Source: Nguyenibacter vanlangensis
Lineage (GTDB): Bacteria > Pseudomonadota > Alphaproteobacteria > Acetobacterales > Acetobacteraceae
DNA length: 64,000 nt
Assembly: GCF_038719015.1 (NCBI RefSeq)
Contig: NZ_CP152276.1
Coordinates: 3,050,001-3,114,000 of the forward strand
Reading direction: 5' to 3'
Shown here: piece by piece, positions 1-6,648 of the stretch
Position numbering within the stretch: the stretch's first letter is position 1
Layout of the letters: the number at the start of each line of letters is the position of its first letter
Notes under the pieces: model-generated
What the model was told of the DNA's origin: nothing
Seen by the model: only the letters and a program-made list of their open reading frames with translations
Databases searched by the model: none
Translations under genes and position numbers: made by a program

Positions 1-517
1 CCAGCGCGGTGCGCAGGCGGTCGGCCCAGCCTTCATAGAGACGGCTGAGCGTGCCGTCGGCCTGGCCCAGGGCCTGGCGGCGCTGGGCCTCGGTTTCCGC
101 GTCGATCAGGTCGGCGATGCCTTCGGCCTCGATCAGGTCGAGGCGGCCGTTGGCGAAGGCGCGGCGGGTGAATTCGCCCGGTTCGGCCGGACGGGCGCCC
201 AGCGCCACCAGCGCGTCGGCGACCCCGGCGATGACCGCCGGGCCGGCATGCAGATGGAGTTCGGCGCTGTCCTCGCCGGTATAGGAGCGCGGGGCGGGAA
301 ACCACAGGACGAGGGCGCGGTCCAGCAGGACCGGTTCGGCACCTGCCGCACGGCGCCAGAGCCCGCGCAGCGATGCCTGGCGCGGTTCCGGCAGGGTGCC
401 GCACAGGGCGCGCAGGATCGGGCCGGTGCCGGTGCCGCTGAGGCGCAGTACGGCGATGGCCGCGCGCCCTGCCCCGGTCGCCAGCGCGAAGATGGGCGCC
501 TGGCCTGTCTGCGTCAT
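1..517 (-). CDS. mnmE: MnmE (TrmE) tRNA-modifying GTPase, N-terminal part
   Basis: Partial gene: 172 codons are present and the rest lies beyond the left edge. MnmE works with MnmG to modify the wobble uridine (U34) of a subset of tRNAs in the cytoplasm. The visible part is the N-terminal folate-binding domain, with SYTGEDSAE near residues 78-86 and PGEFTRRAF followed by [11 protein letters not shown] near residues 113-133, all typical of the family. The helical and GTPase domains are not in the window. The start ATG at 517 gives a normal N-terminus. It is divergent from the downstream ogt-like gene. In many alphaproteobacteria mnmE lies next to rho, which here is about 14.5 kb away. Confidence 0.93.
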   Translation of the reverse strand, partial: MTQTGQAPIFALATGAGRAAIAVLRLSGTGTGPILRALCGTLPEPRQASLRGLWRRAAGAEPVLLDRALVLWFPAPRSYTGEDSAELHLHAGPAVIAGVADALVALGARPAEPGEFTRRAFANGRLDLIEAEGIADLIDAETEAQRRQALGQADGTLSRLYEGWADRLRTAL

Positions 518-653
518 GCTGCCTGGGTCCTTTCTGGTTGCGGCGCTTCGGTTGCGGGTGCTCGCACCCTGTTGCATGTCGCATCCGGCGGCGGAAGAGT
601 ACAAAATGCGCAGCCAGAACGATATTGGGACGGGCCGGGCCCGGGATCATACT

Positions 654-1127
654 ATGCCGCAACTTTCGATGCATTCGCCGCTGGGCGATCTGACCCTGAC
701 CGAGGAAGACGGGGCGATCGTCGCCCTGGATTGGGGCTGGGGGCGCGACCAGGACGAGACGCACCTGCTCCGTGCGGCGTGCGACCGGCTGGATGCGTAT
801 TTCGACGGGGCGGCGGATGATTTCTCCGACCTGGTGCTGGCCCCGTACGGCACGCCCTATCGGCGTGCGGTGTGGCAGGCGCTGCGGGCGATCCCGCCGG
901 GACAGACCCGGACCTATCGCGACATCGCGCAGGTGGCCGGCGGGTCGCCGCGTTCGGTCGGGCAGGCCAATGGCGCCAACCCGATTCCGATCCTGATCCC
1001 GTGCCATCGGGTGGTCGCCGCCCGGGGGCTGGGCGGCTATTCGGGCGATGGCGGGCTGGCGGACAAATTGTATCTGCTGGAATTGGAGCGGGCGCCGATC
1101 CCGGCGCATCCGGCCGATCTGTTTTAA
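654..1127 (+). CDS. ogt: Methylated-DNA--protein-cysteine methyltransferase
   Basis: Suicide DNA-repair protein that moves the alkyl group from O6-alkylguanine (or O4-alkylthymine) to its own cysteine. The active-site motif PCHRVV is present (Cys117 with the start used here), followed by the usual GGYSG and a Leu-rich C-terminus. An internal RTYRDIAQ stretch and the asparagine-containing QANGANP segment fit the DNA-binding and Asn-hinge region. The start at 654 gives 157 residues, normal for Ogt-type proteins without an Ada domain. An earlier in-frame ATG at 606 adds residues with no family resemblance. It may be cotranscribed with the quinone oxidoreductase gene 43 bases downstream. Confidence 0.92.
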   Translation: MPQLSMHSPLGDLTLTEEDGAIVALDWGWGRDQDETHLLRAACDRLDAYFDGAADDFSDLVLAPYGTPYRRAVWQALRAIPPGQTRTYRDIAQVAGGSPRSVGQANGANPIPILIPCHRVVAARGLGGYSGDGGLADKLYLLELERAPIPAHPADLF

Positions 1128-1170
1128 GACAAATCTTTATCCGAACCTGAAATTCAAGGGAGAAATTGCG

Positions 1171-2142
1171 ATGTACAGGGCAGTGCGCATCCATGATTAC
1201 GGCGGACCCGAGGTCTTGACGCTGGACATGCTGCCCGACCCGGTGCCCGGACGGGGCGAGATCCTGCTGCGGCAGGAGGCGATCGGGGTCAATTTCATCG
1301 ACATCTATTTTCGCAAGGGGATCTACAAGCTGCCGTCCCTGCCCGCCGTTCCGGGCATGGAGGGCGCGGGCGTGGTGGAGGCGGTGGGCGCGGACGTGAC
1401 CGGCCTGGCGCCCGGCGATCGCGTGGCCTATCCCAGCGCGCTGGGCAGCTATGCCGAATTGCGCACCATCGCGGCGGACCGGGTGGTGACCCTGCCGCCG
1501 GATATCGGCTTCGATACGGCGGCGGCGGCGATGCTGCGTGGGCTGACGGTGCATATGCTGCTGCAAGAGGTGTACCAGGCCAAGGCCGGGGAGACGATCC
1601 TGGTGCATGCGGCGGCGGGGGGTGTCGGGCTGCTGATGTGCCAGTGGGCGCGGCATCTGGGGCTGCGGGTGATCGGCGTGGTCTCGTCCGAGGACAAGGG
1701 CGAGCTGGCGCGGCAGAACGGCGCCGCCGAGATTCTGGTCGGGCATGACAATCTGGCGGCGCGAGTGCGCAAGCTGACCGACGGCGCGATGGTGCCGGTG
1801 GTCTATGACAGCGTGGGCAAGGAGACGTTCGTCGCCAGCCTGGATTGCCTGGCGCCGCGCGGGCTGATGGTCAGTTACGGCAACGCCTCGGGCGAGGTGA
1901 CGGGGATATCGGCGGGCATGCTGGCCACGCGCGGCAGCCTGTACCTGACCCGGCCGACGCTTGCGACCTATATCGCGCAACGCCCGGCCCTGCTGAAGGG
2001 CGCGGCCGCGTTGTTCGACATGATCGGACAGGGGGCGCTGGCGGTGAGGATCGGCCAGCGTTTCGCCCTGGCCGAGGCCGCCGCCGCCCAGCAGGCGCTG
2101 GAGGCGCGGGCGACGACGGGCAGCACGATCCTGGTGCCGTAG
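1171..2142 (+). CDS. qor: Quinone oxidoreductase, zinc-independent MDR family
   Basis: NADPH:quinone reductase of the medium-chain dehydrogenase/reductase superfamily, 323 residues, cytosolic. The N-terminal GroES-like domain includes NFIDIYFRKGIY and PGMEGAGVVEAVG. The Rossmann domain has HAAAGGVGLLMCQWA, the quinone-reductase form of the dinucleotide-binding loop (AxxGGVG). The cysteines and histidines that bind zinc in alcohol dehydrogenases are absent, as expected for this subfamily. The start at 1171 follows AAGGGAGA with suitable spacing. The substrate cannot be read from sequence; quinones or alpha,beta-unsaturated carbonyls are usual. Confidence 0.93.
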   Translation: MYRAVRIHDYGGPEVLTLDMLPDPVPGRGEILLRQEAIGVNFIDIYFRKGIYKLPSLPAVPGMEGAGVVEAVGADVTGLAPGDRVAYPSALGSYAELRTIAADRVVTLPPDIGFDTAAAAMLRGLTVHMLLQEVYQAKAGETILVHAAAGGVGLLMCQWARHLGLRVIGVVSSEDKGELARQNGAAEILVGHDNLAARVRKLTDGAMVPVVYDSVGKETFVASLDCLAPRGLMVSYGNASGEVTGISAGMLATRGSLYLTRPTLATYIAQRPALLKGAAALFDMIGQGALAVRIGQRFALAEAAAAQQALEARATTGSTILVP

Positions 2143-2169
2143 CCCGGCCGGGCTGCCCTGTCCGGCAGG

Positions 2170-2553
2170 TCAAGTCGGTCCGGCGTGCAGGCGGGGTGTG
2201 CCGAGCTTGAACCAGGCTTGATGGATTTTCGCGTCTTTCACTTGATAGATCGCGATCACGTCGATCTCGCCCGGACCTTCGGGGAAGGTTCGGGAGACGA
2301 TTTCATGATCGAGGACCATGGCGACGACGCTGCGGTGCAGCAGCCTGCCGCACAGGTTCGGTTCCTGGAAGCGCGCGATGTGGCGGGCCCGGATTTCGGC
2401 GGCGCCGTCGGCCAGCAGGCGAGCGGAGAATTCGTAATATTTGCAGTCTGCGGCCCACCATTTCATGAAAGCGTCGATATCGCGGGCGTTATAGGCTTCG
2501 AGCTAATTTTTTACGGGAAGCGCGGTGTCGTGTATGTCTTCACTGGTCGTCAT
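2170..2553 (-). pseudogene. NTF2/SnoaL-like protein interrupted by an in-frame amber codon
   Basis: Read from the ATG at 2553, the frame encodes MTTSEDIHDTALPVKN, then TAG at 2505-2503, then continues in the same frame with LEAYNARDIDAFMKWWAADC to a normal end at 2170. The joined product of about 127 residues looks like a complete small NTF2-like/SnoaL-like domain, so one base change (for example CAG or TGG to TAG) seems to have broken it. The downstream part could still be made from the internal ATG at 2466 as a 98-residue fragment, but that fragment lacks the first helix of the fold. Function of the intact family member is unknown. Confidence 0.7.
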
Positions 2554-2749
2554 TTGCTCGTTTTGATCGCCAATTACGACGCACAGCCATGGTTGTCGCG
2601 ATCCAAAATGCGCATGCGACGGAGAAGCCTGCAACGGCACCATATTTGTTGGTACACCAAGAAAAAAACTTGCGAGCGCAGCAAAGAACTTTTTATAAAG
2701 TAATCGTAATGATACGGTATTTCCATAAATTTTTTATAAAGAGGTAATC

Positions 2750-3202
2750 ATGCGCTACGTTGCTCCCGCTCTCCTTGCAATGCTGCTCGCCACCGCATCG
2801 CAGGCCGCGACAAAGGTTAAGCATTTTGCGCCCGAGGGAGTGCCGGCGAGTCTGACCAATGCTCCGCCATTTAGCGGCGCCGTTTTAGCCGGTAATACCC
2901 TCTATATCGCCGGTACTACCGACCATGACCCTGCTACAGGTAAACCGGGTGCCGACGCGACAATTGGCGCTAAAATGGTGCTTGATAGCATCAAAAAGAC
3001 TGTCGAAAATGCCGGCCTCACCATGGACGACCTCGTATGGGTACAGATCTTTGCTTCTGATATTAAAGATTTCGCGGCGTTCAACGCCGTCTATCGGACC
3101 TATTTCAAAGGATCAATGCCGGCTCGCGCTTTCATCGGAGCGCGCAGCCTGCTGGGTGGCGCGCATTTTGAGGTGATGGGTATCGCCGTCAAATCGAAGT
3201 AA
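2750..3202 (+). CDS. Exported RidA/YjgF-family protein
   Basis: A 150-residue protein with a clear Sec signal peptide (MRYVAPALLAMLLATASQA) followed by a Rid-domain fold: NAPPFSGAVLAGNTLYIAGT, then VENAGLTMDDLVWVQIF and a C-terminal segment with PARAFIGA. Cytosolic RidA hydrolyses reactive enamine/imine intermediates using a conserved arginine near the C-terminus. PARAFIGA contains such an arginine, but the exported location makes the usual role doubtful. A GAGG sequence precedes the start. The gene and its upstream region are clearly less GC-rich than their neighbours (TTTTTATAAAG is seen twice upstream), which suggests recent acquisition. Confidence 0.85.
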   Translation: MRYVAPALLAMLLATASQAATKVKHFAPEGVPASLTNAPPFSGAVLAGNTLYIAGTTDHDPATGKPGADATIGAKMVLDSIKKTVENAGLTMDDLVWVQIFASDIKDFAAFNAVYRTYFKGSMPARAFIGARSLLGGAHFEVMGIAVKSK

Positions 3203-3456
3203 TCATCAAGTACTAAGGCCATTTATATAGAGATGGTGGAGCGTTTTATTCCGTCGCTTCGACGCAACTGATGGCCTTGGTCAGCCTCAAGCGTCAGCGC
3301 CTTACCAAGAATTTGGAAAGAGCGTAATGCGGCGGCGGAAGTCCGCTTCTGGAGAAAAATTTGAAAAAGCGGGCTTTAAAACTGGCGGGCGAACGACGAG
3401 CGAATAAAAAGACTCCCTCGGCGATCGCCCCCCAAGTCAGATAATGCGATAGCCTG

Positions 3457-3750
3457 TCAGTTGGGCTTGGACATACCGTCATGTGATGGCGCCATCATCA
3501 TGCCGTCATGGCTCATCGAATCCTTGGACATCGAATTTTTCGCCATGCCGTGATGGGTGATGTCCGCGTGTTTCCCCATGCCGTCTTTCGACATGGTGTT
3601 CGACGCCATCCTGTCGTGCGACATGGCATTTCTGGACATGCTGTTATGCATCATCGCGTCATGCGACATGCTATCCTGCGCAACCGCGGCGCCCACGACG
3701 GCGATATTGGAACAAAATGCGGCGGCGACCATGAGACGGCGAATGACCAT
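3457..3750 (-). CDS. Exported Met/His-rich MXKDX pentapeptide-repeat protein (MrpX-like)
   Basis: A 97-residue protein with a signal peptide ending near AAVAQ, followed by about 72 residues built from degenerate five-residue repeats of the type M-S-[KH]-D-[GSA]. About 15 of the mature residues are Met and 8 are His, with no cysteine. This matches the MXKDX pentapeptide-repeat family and resembles MrpX, the periplasmic Met-rich peptide of Azospira suillum that is sacrificially oxidised by hypochlorite and then repaired. The start at 3750 has a strong site, GAGGAG, 8 bases upstream; an earlier ATG at 3804 would spoil the signal peptide. A GTAACC-N16-CGAA motif lies about 65 bases upstream. Inferred role: periplasmic oxidant sink, possibly also metal binding. 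Confidence 0.85.
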   Translation of the reverse strand: MVIRRLMVAAAFCSNIAVVGAAVAQDSMSHDAMMHNSMSRNAMSHDRMASNTMSKDGMGKHADITHHGMAKNSMSKDSMSHDGMMMAPSHDGMSKPN

Positions 3751-3814
3751 GAAGCTTCTCCTCAATTGAAAAACAGTTCTGCGGGATAGGCCATTCCATC
3801 CCACTGTCCTGTTC

Positions 3815-3840
3815 TTCGCTTGCAGGAGGACGGAGGTTAC
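3815..3840 (-). promoter_or_regulatory. Putative SigF-type ECF promoter for the Met-rich repeat gene
   Basis: On the minus strand, GTAACC (3840-3835), 16 bases, then CGAA (3818-3815). This is exactly the spaced motif I recall for Caulobacter SigF promoters. It lies about 65 bases upstream of the start at 3750 and is one of three identical motifs in 400 bases. Confidence 0.7.
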
Positions 3841-3855
3841 AGAGGGCGGATTATT

Positions 3856-4098
3856 TTACGATCCGCAAGCGGCACGCCGGACCAGCAGCCGATCGCGCTC
3901 CTGCCCTTCACGCAGATGCCAGGCGATCCCGCGGGCAAGCCGTCCCCCCAAGGTCATCCACAGCGGAAAGGTGAACGGCAGGATGGGCGAGGCATTGTAG
4001 ATCTGCCACCCGCTACCAATCATGGCGAGCATCGACGGCGCGCCGATCCGGTGGGTGATCCTGATGACAAGCGCGGGCGTGCGGCGCGGTCGGGGCAT
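3856..4098 (-). pseudogene. Cytochrome b561-domain protein, 5' remnant
   Basis: From the ATG at 4098, which follows a good AGGAGG, the product begins like a di-haem cytochrome b of the b561/hydrogenase-b type: VIRITHRIGAP, then MLAMIGSGWQIY, SPILPFTFPLW and TLGGRLARGIAWHL. After about residue 60 the similarity ends in unrelated Arg-rich sequence and a stop at residue 81. Only the first transmembrane pair region remains. Such cytochromes are often partners of periplasmic YedY/MsrP-like molybdoenzymes. The most likely history is a deletion that removed the rest of this gene and possibly a molybdoenzyme gene. The promoter-like motif upstream is intact, so a truncated peptide may still be made. 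Confidence 0.6.
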
Positions 4099-4130
4099 CT
4101 GCGGGGCCTCCTGGGAATGAGGTCGGTCCG

Positions 4131-4156
4131 TTCGTCCCGTGCCCGCGAATGGTTAC
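4131..4156 (-). promoter_or_regulatory. Putative SigF-type ECF promoter for the cytochrome b remnant
   Basis: On the minus strand, GTAACC (4156-4151), 16 bases, then CGAA (4134-4131), about 33 bases upstream of the start at 4098. It is back to back with the msrB motif, 33 bases away. Confidence 0.65.
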
Positions 4157-4189
4157 AGGCTCATGCGAAAAGATAGTCCGCCGCCGTCC

Positions 4190-4215
4190 GTAACCGATGG
4201 CCCCGGCACGCCGAA
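4190..4215 (+). promoter_or_regulatory. Putative SigF-type ECF promoter for msrB-msrA-sigF-nrsF
   Basis: GTAACC (4190-4195), 16 bases, then CGAA (4212-4215), about 37 bases upstream of the msrB start. Because sigF lies in the downstream operon, this site predicts autoregulation. Confidence 0.7.
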
Positions 4216-4251
4216 GAACCGGGCACCCTGTCACCGTGAAGGAGCGGTTCC

Positions 4252-4716
4252 ATGACCTCCCGCCGCCAGTTCTGCCTTGCCTCGGTCGCGTTCCTGCTGG
4301 CCGCGCGCCCCGGCCGCGCCGCGCCGTCCTATGCCGTCTCGCATTCGGACGCGGAATGGCGCCGCCTGCTGACGCCCGCGCAATACGAGGTGCTGCGCGA
4401 AGCGGGCACCGAAGCGCCGTGGTCGAGCCCCCTTCTGAACGAACATCGACCTGGCCGCTTCGCCTGCGCCGGCTGCGACACCGCCGCGTTCGACGCCGCC
4501 ACGAAATTCGAAAGCGGCACCGGCTGGCCGAGTTTCTACCGCGCCCTGCCGCATGCCGTGCAGGAGCGCGCCGACAACACGCTCGGTATGGATCGGACCG
4601 AGGTGCTGTGCGCGACCTGCGGCAGCCATCTCGGCCATGTTTTCGACGACGGCCCGCCGCCTACGGGCCTGCGCTACTGCATGAACGGCGTCGCCCTGTC
4701 GTTCCACCCGGCCTGA
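4252..4716 (+). CDS. msrB: Exported peptide-methionine (R)-S-oxide reductase MsrB
   Basis: Reduces the R epimer of methionine sulfoxide in proteins. The 154 residues begin with a short export signal, MTSRRQFCLASVAFLLAARP, whose twin arginine suggests Tat or Sec export. The catalytic domain follows: GTGWPSFY, zinc-binding pairs C72-x2-C75 and C120-x2-C123, and catalytic Cys143 in RYCMNGVALSF. A strong AAGGAG precedes the start at 4252. It is followed 12 bases later by exported msrA, so both sulfoxide epimers could be repaired outside the cytoplasm. The likely substrate in context is the Met-rich repeat protein encoded nearby. Electrons would have to come from a periplasmic thiol donor not seen here. 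Confidence 0.93.
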   Translation: MTSRRQFCLASVAFLLAARPGRAAPSYAVSHSDAEWRRLLTPAQYEVLREAGTEAPWSSPLLNEHRPGRFACAGCDTAAFDAATKFESGTGWPSFYRALPHAVQERADNTLGMDRTEVLCATCGSHLGHVFDDGPPPTGLRYCMNGVALSFHPA

Positions 4717-4728
4717 GAGGATCCAATC

Positions 4729-5433
4729 ATGACACGGTCAGGAATACTCTGCATCTCCCTCATTGTCATGGGTGCGCTCGGCATGGCGTGCCAGGCCGCG
4801 GAAACGCCGTTCGCAACGCGTCTGCCGCCGCCGGCAGCCGCCCAAGCGCCCGCGACGATCCATCATGCCACCGCCGTCTTCGCCGGAGGATGTTTCTGGG
4901 GCGTCCAGAGCGTCTTCCAGCACGTACGCGGCGTCACCGCGACGCGTGCGGGATATGACGGCGGGACGAAGGACACCGCCGAATACGAGACGGTCGAAGG
5001 CGGCGATACGGGGCACGCGGAATCGGTTGTGGTCGAGTACGATCCGACGCAGGTCAGCTACGGCACGCTGATGCGTATCTTCTTCTCCGTCGCGCTGGAC
5101 CCCACACAGGTGAACAGGCAATTTCCGGACGTCGGCAGCCAGTACCGCTCGGTCCTGTTCACGCGCACTCCGGAGCAGGAGACGGAGGCGCGCGCCTATA
5201 TCCGGCAACTGAACGCCGCGCATGTCTTCGCGCGTCCGATCGCGACGCAGGTCGTCCCGGACCATGGCTTCTATCCGGCCGAGGATTATCACCAGAATTT
5301 CGCGGCGCGTTATCCGGAAAATTCCTATATCGCAACGTATGATGCCCCTCGGATCGAGGCGCTGAAGATGGTATACGGCGCGTACTATCGCGATCGCCCG
5401 ATCCTGACGCTTGCCGCGCCCGGCGGACCGTAA
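4729..5433 (+). CDS. msrA: Exported peptide-methionine (S)-S-oxide reductase MsrA
   Basis: Reduces the S epimer of methionine sulfoxide. An N-terminal signal sequence (LCISLIVMGALGMACQAAE) precedes a linker rich in Pro and Ala, then the MsrA domain with FAGGCFWG (catalytic Cys55), RAGYDGG, and the AEDYHQNF segment that normally lies near the substrate pocket. The total of 234 residues is somewhat longer than cytosolic MsrA because of the export signal. A cysteine at residue 21 could be lipidated, but the lipobox (GMAC) is poor, so soluble periplasmic export is more likely. Second gene of the msrB-msrA-sigF-nrsF set, with a 29-base gap to sigF. Confidence 0.94.
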   Translation: MTRSGILCISLIVMGALGMACQAAETPFATRLPPPAAAQAPATIHHATAVFAGGCFWGVQSVFQHVRGVTATRAGYDGGTKDTAEYETVEGGDTGHAESVVVEYDPTQVSYGTLMRIFFSVALDPTQVNRQFPDVGSQYRSVLFTRTPEQETEARAYIRQLNAAHVFARPIATQVVPDHGFYPAEDYHQNFAARYPENSYIATYDAPRIEALKMVYGAYYRDRPILTLAAPGGP

Positions 5434-5462
5434 GGGCAGGGGCGGCAGGAACAGGAGCGAGA

Positions 5463-5993
5463 GTGACGGAAGCCGAATGGAGTCACTGGATGGCGGCAGC
5501 CCAGCAGGGCGACGCCAATGCCTATCGGCTTGTGCTCGCCGAGGCCGCTGCGTGGCTGAGGCGTTTCTTCCTCCGGCGGCTGCCGCCCCCCATGGTCGAT
5601 GACGCCGTGCAGGACACGCTGCTCGCGGTGCATGAAAAACGCCACACGTTCGATCCCTCGCAGGGATTCGGGCCGTGGCTGGCCGCGATCGCGCGCCATA
5701 AATGGATCGACCGGCTGCGGGCCGAGAACCGGGCGGACATGGTGCCGATCGAAGACGATCTGGCGATTTCCGATCACGAGGAACGAGTCACCACGACCCA
5801 TGCGCTGGAACGTCTGCTCGGCATGCTGAAGCCGGCGCAGGCCGAGGTCATCCGGCTGGTGAAGCTGCAGGGATTCAGCATCGAGGAGGCAGCGCGGCGC
5901 ACCGGACAATCCGCTGCCCTGGTCAAGGTCAATATTCACCGCGGGCTGGGACGGATGAACGACATGGTGATACGAGGTGGTGATGTCGACTGA
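5463..5993 (+). CDS. sigF: ECF RNA polymerase sigma factor, SigF type
   Basis: A 176-residue extracytoplasmic-function sigma factor. Region 2 includes the DDAVQDTLLAVHEKRHTFDP segment and FGPWLAAIARHKWIDRLR. Region 4 includes LEQ-like LERLLGMLKPAQAEVIRLVKL and a helix-turn-helix (GFSIEEAARRTGQSAALVKV). The FDPSQGFGPWLAAIARHK pattern is typical of the class paired with DUF1109/NrsF anti-sigmas. The start is GTG at 5463 after AGGAGCGAGA. It overlaps the anti-sigma gene by 11 bases, implying translational coupling. It probably directs transcription from the GTAACC-N16-CGAA motifs at 3815, 4131 and 4190, including its own operon. Confidence 0.9.
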   Translation: MTEAEWSHWMAAAQQGDANAYRLVLAEAAAWLRRFFLRRLPPPMVDDAVQDTLLAVHEKRHTFDPSQGFGPWLAAIARHKWIDRLRAENRADMVPIEDDLAISDHEERVTTTHALERLLGMLKPAQAEVIRLVKLQGFSIEEAARRTGQSAALVKVNIHRGLGRMNDMVIRGGDVD

Positions 5994-6624
5994 TCCCCTG
6001 ATCGACCGGCTCGCGACCGATCTGCGTCCGGTCAGGCGGCGGACGCCCTGGCGTGACGCGGCCATACTTCTGGTCCTCGGCATCAGCGAGGTCGCCTGGG
6101 TGATAATGACGGGCTTGATGCGCCCGGATATGCCGCATGCGATGCATATGCCCAGCTTCTGGTGGAAAACCGCCGGTCTTGCGGCGCTCGCTTCCATCAG
6201 CGGCGTCACCGCGCTGCTCTCGCTCAGCCCGACGCACTCGCCGCGGCGCGGTCTGCGCGTCGTCGGCGGCGTGGCGTTCGTCATGCTGGGTCTGGGGTGG
6301 CTGGTCGATGCCCTGCAGGCTGGTCCGGCCGTTCTGTGGCACCGGCTGGACCCGGCGCACGGCCTGGTCTGCGCGCGCAAGATCGTCGAGCTTTCCCTGC
6401 CCGTCGCCCTGGCGCTCGGCCTGCTGGCAAGGCGTGGCGCACCGACCGATTCCCGCGGCACGGCATGGGCCGCGGGAATCGCCGCGTCCGCCTTCGGTGC
6501 GCTGACCTTCGCATTGGCCTGCCCGTTCGACGATCCGCTCTATCTGGCGGTATGGTACCTGTCGGCCGGCGTCGTCGTCACCCTTGCGACACGTCTTATC
6601 CTGCCATTGCTGACGCGGTGGTAG
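5983..6624 (+). CDS. nrsF: NrsF-type (DUF1109) membrane anti-sigma factor
   Basis: A 213-residue inner-membrane protein with about six predicted transmembrane segments, beginning with a cytoplasmic N-terminus (STDPLIDRLATDLRPVRRR) as in DUF1109 anti-sigmas. Two conserved cysteines are visible, in GLVCARKI and ALACPFDDPLY. In Caulobacter NrsF an equivalent Cys pair is needed for signal sensing, so these are candidate redox sensors facing the periplasm. ATG at 5983 is the third of three closely spaced start codons (GTG at 5977 and 5980). By family, it holds SigF inactive until the stress signal is perceived. Confidence 0.88.
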   Translation: MSTDPLIDRLATDLRPVRRRTPWRDAAILLVLGISEVAWVIMTGLMRPDMPHAMHMPSFWWKTAGLAALASISGVTALLSLSPTHSPRRGLRVVGGVAFVMLGLGWLVDALQAGPAVLWHRLDPAHGLVCARKIVELSLPVALALGLLARRGAPTDSRGTAWAAGIAASAFGALTFALACPFDDPLYLAVWYLSAGVVVTLATRLILPLLTRW

Positions 6625-6648
6625 AAGGCAGGCCGTGATGGACGCGCA

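Noticed and set aside
3203..3456. Possible gene between ridA and the Met-rich repeat gene (frame 3294-3482 minus)
   Set aside because: It overlaps the end of the repeat gene and has no recognisable domain; the region holds only a decayed stem-like sequence.
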